Shown here piece after piece: positions 30,353 to 40,675 of a stretch of 64,000 nucleotides of DNA. Source of the DNA: Candidatus Sabulitectum silens (GTDB taxonomy: Bacteria; Fermentibacterota; Fermentibacteria; Fermentibacterales; JCC-6); the NCBI GenBank assembly GCA_001875255.1, contig MJAN01000002.1:248001-312000 (forward strand), in the 5' to 3' direction. Each line of letters begins with the position of its first letter. Positions within the stretch are counted from its first letter, which is position 1. A program made the position numbers and the translations under genes. The notes under the pieces were generated by a model, which saw only the letters and a program-made list of their open reading frames with translations, did not search any database and was not told the DNA's origin.

Positions 30353-33284
30353 CTACCGGTGTGCCCTGAACACCTCCGCGAGGGCGCGGTCTTCCCACTT
30401 CGACCCGAAGATCCAGTGGATGGTGAACCGCTGCTTTGCCAGATGGGGCTCGTAGAGGGAGAAGTGGCAGCCCATTTCACCGTAGTCCTCCGCCAGGAGC
30501 TGCCGCTGCCTGAGGTATGAGCCTCGATGAAGGAGCTTCCCTCCCTGAACCCTTCCCCACCTTCCCAGGGGCACCCATCCTCCGGCATGGTCCCGGCCCT
30601 GTCTGAGTCCTGGGAAACAGTCGCAGGAGAGAATGGTGTTCTCCCTGGAGCCGCCGGGCTGAAGGAAACCCCTGATGTTCGCCTCCCCCTTGGTGTAACC
30701 CCCATCTGTGGAAATACAACGGAACTCGGTGCGAAGTACCGGCACCCCGGAGAGAAGCCCTGCTGTCCACTGAAGCTTCGCGGAGCCGTAGTCCAGGTGG
30801 TTCACCTCCCATACCATCCTCCAGCCCCTCTCCTCGACACCGCCATGGTACCGCTGGTAGGACTCCACCTCCGGTGGATGTTCCTCCAGGGGGAAGGACC
30901 TGTTCCTGGGGTCGGTGAAGTCCGGGTGTATCCCGCCGAACCAGGGCTTCTCCCAGACGAACTCCGAGGGTTCCGGCCGGGAGGCCAGTATGAACTCCCT
31001 ACCGTCAAGGACCGCCGAGAACACCTGTCCCCGTGCGGCGGGGTCCAGTTTTGCGGTGATCCTTTCCCCGGCGATGGAAGGATGTCCCTGGCTCTCTGGT
31101 AACCACCAGCCTTGAAGCCTCGGGGTTAACCACACAGGGACAACCCTTTCTCTGCCGGCCACTGTAAGGGAAACGTCAACCGCTCCTTCGCCGGATAGCT
31201 TTCCGGAAATGGATTCCCCGCTTCTGATGGAACCGGAGCACACCTCCCCCCCTGGGACCGCTATGGATGCCCTGCGCCTGCCCTCAAGGGGATGGGTGAC
31301 TGTGACCTCCGCACCGGAACCCATCACCGGGGACAGGTCGTGGGAGGGGAACTCCACGGGGTTCCGCCAGTTCCCGGTTTTCCACCCCAGGGCATCGGCC
31401 CTGGAAAGAAGGGCTTCAGCGCCGCCTGGAACATCCATCATGAGGAATGGAGGCGACTCTATGGTCTCTCCGGGATCCAACGGACATTCTTCCGTACCGG
31501 CAATACCCATCTCGAACATGGTCCATCCTTCGAAGGTGGTCATCGCCGCACGGTTGCCGGCACGGGTCCCCATCCATGGGGCGTCCAGGGCGGGAACCCC
31601 CGCTGAGAAATCCTCATCACGGTCCGGTACCTGGTTGTACACCTCCAGTATATCCAGAAGCCCACCGGCAACCGGTATCAAGCTGGAGTGGGCCTCAGGT
31701 CACAGAGCAGACCGGTCCTGGCCCTGAAGCTCACCCCTGAACCTCCTGTGAACGGTTCTCCACCCGGGCCCTTGAACCGGCGAAACCCGCGGGATCAAGC
31801 CAGGACTCGAAGCTGAACACAAGTCCCGGCCTGGAGGGCCACTGTGTGCTGCATCTGATGGTGCCTCCCGTTGACTGAACCTCATACTTCTGAAGGGTCA
31901 GGTCGGTGTTCCAGGTAGGTGGTCCGGCGGAAATGAAGAAATGGCCTGTTTCCAGGGAGTTCCCGAAGGCGTCCCGGGTGAATACCTGTGAGTATCCGCC
32001 CTTTCTGTTCACGGCAAGCACCCTTTCCCCGCTTATGAGCAGGGCCTTGCGCCTTCCATCCACGAAGACCGGGTCTCCTGTATTAATCCCCACTATCAGT
32101 GCAACGGTTTCCTGGAAGCCGTTCTTCCCCAGCCTGATGAACAGCCTGTGAACACCGGTGTCGAGGTGAGGGAGCTCCAGTGTGAGGCTCTGATAGCTGC
32201 AGTCATCCAGGGGAACCACAGCATGGGTCTCACCGCCGTTGTCCACCGAGTAGATCACCTCCACGGAATCCATTTCCATCTTCTTCCTCACGCCAAGTGT
32301 AACCTTGCCGATGCCGGGGGGAAGGAAGCGGAAGTCGGACCTGTGGAGAGAGATCCCCTCCTCCGCCAGAATTCCCACGGACAGCCTTGTGCTTCCAGAG
32401 GTAACAGTGATCCTGTCGGCGGGGTCACTCTTTGTCCCCGGCAGCCTCACAGGAAGGGGTTCAATCGAGAACTCACCCCCACCCCCTTCTGTGACCTTGA
32501 GGGAACCGGCGGCCTCCGCCCGGGGGGAACCGGTATCGATCCCCGTGCCCCGGATGGTGACGAGTATCGGTCTTCCGGTTATGTGATCGCTTCCGGGGTT
32601 CAGGGAAAGCTCCGCGGAGTAGCCGGGACGGCGGATCCCGGAAAGGCATCTACCCAGCCTGTCGAACTCCGCCTGGAAGGTGTTGTCGCCGCGGCGGAAC
32701 AGGTACCTGAATACCTGTCTTCCGGAGGAGGAGGTCTCAGTGTCCGGGGCGGTTTCAAGTTCCCGGATGAAACACCGGTACCAGTGGTCCTCCCCGATGA
32801 AATCCCTGAACTCATGGTTTCTCAGCACGGCGGGCATGTAGTTCTGCATGTACACCCTGGTGTCCGGCACCCAGAAGAAACCGGTCTTCTTGTAAAGGGG
32901 AACCGCCTTGAGGTTTGCCGGCCAGGTGTGAAGGTCCACCCTGTCCTTCCCGGCCTTCGCCGACCGGGACACCGCGTCAAGAAGCAGTGCCTTCCCTATA
33001 CCGGAACCCTGAAGCTCGGGAATTACATTGATCAGTCCGATATAGGCGGCATCGGGCTCTCCGCCGTACCCGCTGGTGCGGCAGTAGCCAACAATTCTGT
33101 CCCCGGCCATGGCCACCACGGAGAAAAGGTTGGCCGAGGCCTTTTCCTCCTGGCTGACGCTTTCCTCGGTTATCTCCGAAGCACCGAAGAAGCCCGGCGG
33201 CCAGGCCTCCCGGCTCTCACGCCACATCCGAACCAGTGCGGGAATGTCCCCATGGCAGAAAAGACGATAGACGATAGATTCCAT
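30353..33284 (-). CDS. GNAT acetyltransferase fused to a large beta-sandwich region
   Basis: About 977 residues. Residues 1-160 are a GNAT N-acetyltransferase: IVGYCRTSGY, then IGLINVIPELQGSGIGKALL (motif A, QxxGxG) and VPLYKKTGFFWVPD. The remaining 800 residues are strand-rich and unassigned: several Ig-like segments (VTLGVRKKMEMDSVEVIYSV, then PHLDTGVHRLFIRLGKNG), followed by a galactose-mutarotase or polysaccharide-lyase-like beta-sandwich (AKLQWTAGLLSGVPVLRTEF). No signal peptide, so probably cytoplasmic. Two frame changes near 31728 and 31690 fall in the second half; neither separates the GNAT domain from the rest, which lie in one continuous frame from 33284 to 31731. Start ATG at 33284 with GGAGATCCT upstream. 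The product acetylated is unknown. Confidence 0.65.
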
Positions 33285-33668
33285 AGGATCTCCATTCAGT
33301 TGATATTATGCTACAATCTTTATTAATACGATACATCGCCGGAGGGGCATCCACTCTGGATACGCCGTTCTCAACCGGCGCGGGGCTCTCTGCCCGCCCT
33401 TCTGGATCCTGCTTGATAAGTGGGGACCGGCGGTAAGGCCGGTGGAGGAAGGGAGGCTTCTAAGCCCGGCACCCCTGCCGGTTTTCAATGAATCTGATCA
33501 ATGTGCTCTCCCTTCTTCTGTGCCGCTGAGCGCCGGCTACGGATAACCGCGAATCGGTATTCCGGAATATATAAAGGTTTCGAATAAACCGGCAAATCCC
33601 GGGGGACGAGGAAGGGGCCATGGAACGCGTAACGCTCCATGGCCCCTGGGACCGGACAGCCGGGGGGA
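33285..33668. other. Intergenic region of about 380 bp
   Basis: No gene supported. The right part holds the terminator hairpin of the repeat lipoprotein (33613-33647) and the left end should hold the promoter of the GNAT-fusion gene (AT-rich 33300-33330, with GCATAAT-like sequence). A short inverted repeat ACCGGC/GCCGGT occurs near 33427. Short frames on both strands have no motifs or ribosome-binding sites. Confidence 0.5.
33613..33647 (-). terminator. Hairpin after the Kre9-repeat lipoprotein gene
   Basis: A perfect 12-bp inverted repeat, AGGGGCCATGGA and TCCATGGCCCCT, with an 11-nt loop, 21 bp beyond the stop codon. No real T-tract follows, so termination strength is uncertain. Confidence 0.55.
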
Positions 33669-36237
33669 TCAGTTGTGCTCGATGGTGAGCATCCCCTCGC
33701 TGTACTTCTCGTATGTGTCGTCCTTCACCGGTCCTTCAGAAGTCCGTAGATGTAGTAGCTGCCCTCGGGAACCCCGCTGCAGTCCCAGTCGTAGTCGCTG
33801 AGGTATTCAGGGCAGGAGACATCTGTGTCTATGAGAACGAGACCCTGGTCGGGATTCGTGTCGGTGTCGTAGTAGAGGTCCACGGTGCGCCCCTCCGGAC
33901 CGGCGGAGTACCATTCAAGGAGGTAGCTTTCATCGGCGGTTGCCCCGGGAGGTGGCGGAGAGTAGAAGCTCATCCACAGGGCTCCCGGTCTATGATCAGG
34001 GTTCCCTCGCTGTATGAGGTGAGTGTCTGCTGGGAGTTCTCCAGTTCAGCGAAGATGTAGTACTCCCCTTCCGGTGCTTCGGAGCAGTCCCACAGGTAGG
34101 ATCCGGCATTCCACTCCAGACCCGAGGTTATGAACTCCATGCCGTTGCCGGGATTGGTGTCGGTGTCGTAGTAAAGGCTCACAGTACCGCCGTAGGGGGT
34201 GCTTGCAGCCCACTGGATGGTGTATTCGTTCTGTGCGTAGGCACCCCATGGTGGTGGTGCCGTCACTATTATGTAGTTGTATTCATGCTCGATGGTAAGG
34301 ACGCCTTCGCTGTAATCCCCGGCAAAGCCGTCGGTGCCCGGTACCGGCGGGCCGTCGTCGGGGTCGTAGATGGCGGCGTACACATACCAGCTGCCCTCGG
34401 GAACGGCCACGGTGTTCCAGTCGTATGAACCGCTGTTAGCGAGAAGGTCGGCTATCTGAGTCATGCCGTTGCCGGGATCGGTGTCGTCGTCGTAATAGAG
34501 GGCCACCACGCTTCCGCCGCCTCCGGATGCGGTCCATTCCACCGTGTAGCTGCTGTCGGCGGTGGCGCCGGCCGCCGGCGGAGCGGTAACATCCATGGAG
34601 TAGCCGGAGTGGTTCACGCTGAGCATTCCCTGGCTCCAGGCGCTTCCTGAACCCCTCCATATCTCCGGATCACGCATTCTCTCGTCGGAGACGAAGCCGT
34701 ATATCCAGTAATCGCCGTCGGGTACACCGGAGCAGTTCCAGTTGTACTGGCCTGAGTTCCCCGTACCCTGAACGATGGTGTACATGGTTCCGCCGGGCTG
34801 ATTCGAAGTGCTGTAGTAGAGGTAGACCCAGGCTGAACCCGGTGCGTCGGTGGTCCACTGAAGCATGTACTCCTCGTCGGCGGTGTCCCCTTCTGGGGGT
34901 GGAGCGGTGAAGGCGAAGGAATACTCGTCTTCGTGTATGATGGTCACCTGTCCTTCACTCCAGTCGCTACCCTGGCCCCTTTCGGCAAAGGCGGCGTAGA
35001 TGTACCAGCTTCCCTCGGCCACCATCTCGGTGTTCCAGAGGTGTGAACCTGAGTTGGAAACACCCATTGATACCGGGTAAAGGGTTGCACCTGTGGTGTC
35101 CGCTGCGTAGAAGAGATCAAGTGTGGTATTGGAAGGGGCATCGGAGTTCCACTCCACAAGGTAGCTTTCATCGGCCTGGGCGCCGGCGGGGGGTGCGGTT
35201 ATGGTGATGTACCAGGGGAAGTCGTGGCTTATGGTGAGGGTTCCCTGGCTGTAGCTTTCCGCCAGAACGGTCCTGCCCATTGGAAGGGCCCTGGAAAGCA
35301 TCCCTGAGAGGGCTCTGTGGCCATCGGCGGGGGCCATGAGCTGGGCATAGATGTAGTACTCCCCCTCGGGGGTGCCGGAGCAGTCCCATGTGAAGTAGCC
35401 GTCGTTGTAAGCTTCGGAGGCAATGGGCTGCAGACCCGCGGAGGGATCGGTATCGGTATCGTACCAGAGGGTAACAGTGGCCCCTGAGGGGCATTGCTGC
35501 TCCACTCGATGGTGTATGTATTGTCGGCGGAGGCCCGGCGGCGGGGGCTTTCCACAAGGATCCAGGGTCGGGAACATGGTTCACCACAAGGGTGCCCTGG
35601 CTGTAAACGGAAAGGGTATCGGTATCGTCGGCTATCATGGCCTTAATGCGGTAGGTGCCGTCGGGCACCGACGAGCAGTTCCAGAGATACTCACCGTTGT
35701 CAGGCTGATCCAGGGCTATCTCCACCTCTCCCCCGGGGAGTGTGTCGGTATCGTACCAGAGACTCACAAGCCCCTGGCTGAAACCTGATGAAGCCCACCG
35801 CAACGTGTATGTCTCGTTGGCTATGGCGCCCTCCGGAGGTGGGGCTGTAATGGTAAGGGAGGGTTCCCCTCCGGAATGATCCACCTCGAGGGCCCCTGGG
35901 ACCAGCCTGAAGCGGTCTCCATTCCGCTTGAGATAACCGCCCTTACCAGATAGGTGCCGCTGGGCACCTGGGAAAGGTCCCACTGGTGGGAGCCTGATAC
36001 CGAAAGCCCGGAGGCAATGAACTGCTGCCCCACGGGGGTCTCTTCGGTGTTGTAGTAAAGGGAGACGCTTCCGTTGCCCTCTCCGGACCAGCTCACGGTG
36101 TAGGTGTCGGTGGCGTAGGCCCCGGAGGCCGGCGGCGCGGTAACTGTCACTGAAAGGGCGTCGGAGGGCCCGGATGTGTCTTCCCCGCAGGAGAAGAGTA
36201 GTACGCAAAGAGCAGCTGTGAGGAGCTTCCTGGTCAC
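33669..36237 (-). CDS. Surface lipoprotein with eight Kre9/Knh1-like tandem repeats
   Basis: About 857 residues. Lipoprotein signal MTRKLLTAALCVLLFSC, then eight tandem beta-sandwich repeats of about 95-105 residues. Each starts like VTAPPPxGAxADxSYxVEW, continues with VxLYYDTDTNPGxGM and ends SYxWNCSGVPEGSYYIYA then YSxGxLTIxHE. This is the pattern of the Ser-Thr-rich GPI-anchored/Kre9-Knh1 family (PF10342), known from fungal walls and as repeats in some bacterial exoproteins. The Asp-rich DTDTNPGNG loop may bind calcium. Repeats 4-7 are in one clean frame (33970-35225 region); about five frame changes affect the rest (near 35880, 35565, 35490, 33970, 33725). Its ATG overlaps the stop of the giant prepilin gene, so the two are coupled. 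Confidence 0.75.
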
Positions 36238-39134
36238 TGTGTTACCTCCGTGCCGTTCTGGCTGTGAAGGGGAAGGAATACCGGTATTTCATGTCGGTAT
36301 GGCGGAACCCTGGGCTGGTAGCCAGGCCCCTTGGGGCTGTCGGTCTCAATTATCCCGCCGGGATCACGGCCGTTGACGGGGCCGTGGGTAACATCCGGCA
36401 GCCACACATCGGAGGAGAAGAACCGAAGCCTGTCTATGTTCCAGCCGCCCTCGGTTACGCTGCCGTCGGAGGTCATTCTCCAGCGGAACACAACGGTCCT
36501 GTTCGGGCCGAAGACCGTTGACGGAAGGGCATCGACCCTGTACCTGTAGTGGCCCCAGCCGGAGTGAACGGAATTCACGGTACAGAACGTGTGCCAGTCA
36601 TCGAAGGGATGGGGCGCTATATCGCTGAACCTTGCCGCCTGCACGTATCCGTAATCGTATCCCGATTCGAACCTGGGCGACGCGTAGAACTCCATGTATG
36701 CGAAGGTGTCGTAGTTGTCCATTGTGTACACTATGGGCGGGGTTATCAGGGCATTGTGCTGGTCGTCTTCATACTGAAGGTCCCATATGCCCCATGTGCC
36801 CATGTCGTTCCCGGCCCATCTGGAGCGTCGGGTGTGCTTGTGGGGTCGTATGAACCGGAATTGACCCAGGTATAGGCGAACCAGTCAGCCTTTTCCGGCG
36901 TATAGCCCCAGATGATCTGTGGCCAGTCGGCCCCTGCCCGGCTTCTGGTGTAGTCGAGTTCCCAGCCGTGTTGCTTGAGGAGCCGGTGGTTCCATAGTTG
37001 AATCTCAGACGGACCTCTTCTCCGGCATACTCGGTTATGTCTATCACGGAGAAGTTCCACACCCCGGAACCGGTGGCCCCTGTCCAGCCGGGCTCGTTGC
37101 CAGTGCCGGGACCGATGCGGTGTAGTAGCCCCAGTATGGAACGATAAGGTCCCAGTTCTCGCCGTTGTCCTTTGTCATCTTAACATTGCAGCCGTCGCCG
37201 GAGGTGCCGAAGCTGTACCTGTGGAAAAAGGCAATGGCCATTCTTTCCCCGGGGGCATAGCCGGTGAGGTCGATCACAGGGCTCTGGAGCCATGAACGGG
37301 TTGGCGTGGCCTGGTAGCTGCCGCTGCCGGCGGTTGCATAGCACCAGTTGCCGGAATAGGCGGCATGGTTCGAGGGCTCCCACTCGCTGAGGGAATAGCC
37401 CGGCCAGGGGCCGTGGGTCCAGCCCTCCATGCCCCAGCCCATCTCCTCAACGGCTATCTGGTCGTAGGCGATCCCGTTAACGTCGATGGGTTCGGTGCCC
37501 CTCTGGGAAAAGCCTATGAGGAAATTGGAGCTGAAGGGGATCCCGGCGTTCCGGGCGGCCTGACTGAGATCCAGTGTGGCCTCGGTCCAGTTTGGGAAGC
37601 TGGCCGGGGCTGCGAGAATCCTGTTGCTCATATCCCAGTAGCCCTCGGTTCCGTTGGCAACCACCACGTTATCTATGCTGATGCCGCCATAGTAGGTGGC
37701 GCCGGCGGTATTAAGGGTGCCGCTCTGGGCGAAGATCAGTTTCGTGTTGGAAAGGTCGTATCCCGCCGGGAGCATCGCATCGATGTCTATGGTCACCGTT
37801 GTCCAGGAACCTGCGGGGTAGGCGCCGGGGTTCAGGTTCTGCTGGGCCACCGGGTCGCTTGTAATGCCCCCGGTGCCTATGAGGCCCACGAAGGCCGAGT
37901 TGGGCGAACCCCTGCTGCACATGTCGAAGGAAAGCTCGATGTCGGAACTCCCTGCGTAGGCGGAAAGGTCCATTGTTACCATGACCCTGCTTGTTCCGGT
38001 GTAGCCGTAGCGGCGGGTGTCGAGGTTGAGGTAGTTGCCGTCGGTGGGATAGTTGCTTACCACCTCGACCCGGCCGTAGTCGTTGGACCAGAAGGTCCAG
38101 TCCCTGGGAACGAAGCCTTGGCGGAAACCGCTGAAATCCTCGTTGACCACCTCTGTCTGGTTGTCCGGGACCCAGACCGGAAGGAACACGCCGTCCTCAT
38201 AGTTCAGCACATCATTGAACTCCTTCCAGAAGAAATGAAGCCTGAGGTCGTCGGAGTACTCGTCGTATGCTGAAAGGTCAACGCTCCATACGGCCATCTG
38301 GGTACTGTTGCCGGTTCGGTAGCAGTCCAGGGCCAGGCAGCTCTGGCCTTCGTAGGCCTCGCTGTCGGTCCACCGGCGTACCCTTCCATAGCCGTCGTCT
38401 TCGATGTACAGCTCCCAGTTGTTGTTCCAGGACACCGGGTCCTCGAAGTACTCGGTGATGATGGGCACCCACATGTCCCCGGCCTCCATGTGATCCTCAA
38501 AGGCGAAGGGTGTGGGAGTCTCGAAATCCTCAAGGAAGATAACATGCTCGAACCTGGAGCCTTCCCCGCCGCCGTACTCCAGAAAGAGATCCCTCAGCAT
38601 GGCGGGATCACCGGCGGCAGCAAGGTTGTACGGGGCGGCGGTGCCCCCGGCTGATGAGCCTTCGGCGGTTAGGGTGAAGTCTATTCGCCGAACCATGCCC
38701 GGTTCGTCGGCGGTCTGGCCGGCGGCATCGAAGTACTGGAAGGCCGCCTCGCCTGCCACCGGGGCCATGAACTGGGCGCCGGAGGCATCGGTAATGGTTA
38801 CTGTGCCGTTCTCAGAAAGGACGGTGACCGTGTCTTCCGGGCCGAAGGACTGTGGATCGGTGAGGTTGGCCACGAAGGTGAAACGGTTCTCCTCGGCGGT
38901 AATAACAGGCTGCCAGGCACCGGGGAATACTTCGCCCATGTAGCCTGCGTTGGCAAGCAGCGTCTCGAGGCGGGCAGCCCCAAGCCTGGTTTCAGAGGCC
39001 GTAGCGGCCATTTCCATGGATTCGGCACCCCTGGTGGTTCCCTTCACGAAGAAGAAGACCGCTGCCAGTATGATGCCGATAACAGTGAGGGCCACAAGCA
39101 CCTCGACAAGGGTGAAACCCCGTGTAGTTTTCAC
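36234..39134 (-). CDS. Giant prepilin-like protein with MAM/jelly-roll domains
   Basis: About 967 residues. The N-terminus is a type IV prepilin leader: a short basic leader (KTTRG), cleavage before Phe, then FTLVEVLVALTVIGIILAAV with the conserved Glu5. A normal pseudopilin stalk extends to about residue 200. It is followed by roughly 750 residues of beta-sandwich domains resembling MAM or immune-inhibitor-A jelly rolls (IFLEDFETPTPFAFEDHMEA, LALDCYRTGNSTQMAVWSVD, IELSFDMCSRGSPNSAF). I prefer the GTG at 39134 over the GTG at 39143 because it gives a standard short leader and better spacing from AAAGG. Three frame changes occur near 37100, 36960 and 36812. The end overlaps the repeat lipoprotein gene by 4 bp. 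Confidence 0.75.
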
Positions 39135-39143
39135 ATCAGCCAC

Positions 39144-39471
39144 CTTTCAAAAAAGGAATGATCTATATTACTGGAAAATGATTGAAGCCAATAGTTTATG
39201 AAGGAATGAAAGAAGAAGCCCGGAAAAAGGGCAAGGGGGATTACGGAACGGAGAGGGGGCTCGGATGGGATGTTCCCCCGGATGGGGAGTTATTCTCCCT
39301 CGGATCCAGTTTTACCTCCGCCGCAGACATCTACACACATCTCCTATACATAAAATGAATCGGGATAGGCCACGATGGATTTATTCCAATTCATCCAAAT
39401 GTATGATAACCCCTTAAAGTCAACGGCGTCAATATGATGAAAGAGGCTTTCAAAGGCATTTTATAGCAAGC
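39144..39471. other. Intergenic region of about 330 bp
   Basis: AT-rich at both ends, no gene supported. The right side lies after the stop of the TPR-esterase gene. The left side should hold the promoter of the giant prepilin gene; TAATAT at about 39165-39170 on the minus strand is a possible -10 with a poor -35. Small stem-loops such as GCCCGGAAAAAGGGC are present but unremarkable. Confidence 0.45.
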
Positions 39472-40544
39472 TCAGTGTGCAGAAAGAAACTCCTCCAGGA
39501 AGGCAGAAAGCCCCTCGGTGCTGAACTTGTGCTCCCCGGCAAAGGTGAACAGCTCCACGTCGTAACCCAGGGAGGATAGTATGGAATCGGCCTCCAGGGC
39601 CGACTGGAAGTCCACCACGCGGTCCTGATCGCCGTGGACTATCCGCACGGGAACAGAGGACGCCAGGGAGAGTTCTTCAGGGCTGAGTACCGACATATCC
39701 AGCCAGCCGCTGAAGGGGGCCATGGCGGTGAACCGCTCCGGGGCGTGAAGTCCCGTGAGGAATGTCATTCCCCCACCCTGGGAATAGCCGAAAAGATACA
39801 CGTCTGACACGGCGTATTCCTCCTCGAGGGTGTCAAGCAGGGAAAGCACATAGTCCCTGGAGGCAATGGATGACTCTATCCGAGAGGCCTCGTCGTAGCC
39901 GGTGAACCATGAATAGCCCAGGCGGCCGCCCACGGGGAATGGCACCGGCCCCTGGGGCACGGCGTATATGCAGTTGTAATCGCCTATCACTTCCCACAGG
40001 CCGATGAACAGCTCCGGGGAACCTCCGTAACCGTGAATGCCCAGCAAAAGGGGCAGCGGCTCGGAACCGTCATACCCCTCAGGGACCCGTACCCTGCAGG
40101 TGAAGGGGCCCTTGCGTAAAATGTTATCTCCTCCCCCAGTCTCTCTTCCCGGTCAGCGGCAAGTTCCGACAGGCTGTCCACCAGGGAGACGAAAACCGGT
40201 TCGGTGCGAACGGCGTCGAAGTCCGGGTCGTCGTTGATATGGTCTATGTTGTCAAAACCGGCGTTCCAGGCGAACCCCAGGTAACGGGCGGCCAGGTCGG
40301 CCCTTCCCAGAAGGCCGTAGCAGCAGGCCAGGTTGTATATGGCGGAGCTGTTCCCGGGCTGCTCCCGGAGACCGGTGAGGTAGAATTCCGCAGCGGCGGC
40401 GTAGTCGGCCTCCCTGTAAACGGAGTCCGCCATGGCGAACAGTTCGTCGGCACCTGACGTTGATTCAAGGAAGGCCCCGGCATCAGGGTCGAATACGTCA
40501 ATGGGGGCTCCGAGAAGAAATCCGGCAAGGATCAGACACAACAT
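39472..40544 (-). CDS. TPR-containing carboxylesterase/phospholipase-type hydrolase
   Basis: About 357 residues. A short signal sequence (MLCLILAGFLLGAP) and two TPR-like helix pairs (ELFAMADSVYREADYAAAAE, NLACCYGLLGRADLAARYL) precede an alpha/beta hydrolase of the phospholipase/carboxylesterase family. Hydrolase motifs: LLLGIHGYGGSPELF, LFGYSQGGGMTFL (nucleophile GxSxG), VHGDQDRVVDF (acid) and AGEHKFS (His). It is presumably exported. A frameshift near 40115 (AA to AAA) lies in the linker. The start ATG at 40544 is chosen for the GAAGGG upstream. It is divergent from the FG-GAP protein gene. Confidence 0.75.
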
Positions 40545-40675
40545 GGGTTTCCCTTCGATGGAGTTCGTTTGACCGTACAATACAAAAAAACGAAAACGGG
40601 TGTTTCCCACCGGAGGTGTTCAGATTATGCTATTCATTGAAGCGGATCACCTTGAAACACAGGAAGGACAGCTCC

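Noticed and set aside
32148-33326. A 392-codon plus-strand frame
   Set aside because: It is antisense to the GNAT-fusion gene, has no recognisable motifs, and reflects G/C-rich codon bias.
33669-36237. Tandem DNA repeats suggestive of a CRISPR or satellite array
   Set aside because: The periodicity is about 300 bp and is explained by protein-domain repeats with divergent nucleotides.
37365-38273. A 302-codon plus-strand frame
   Set aside because: Antisense shadow of the giant prepilin-like gene; low-complexity Gly/Val/His composition typical of shadows.
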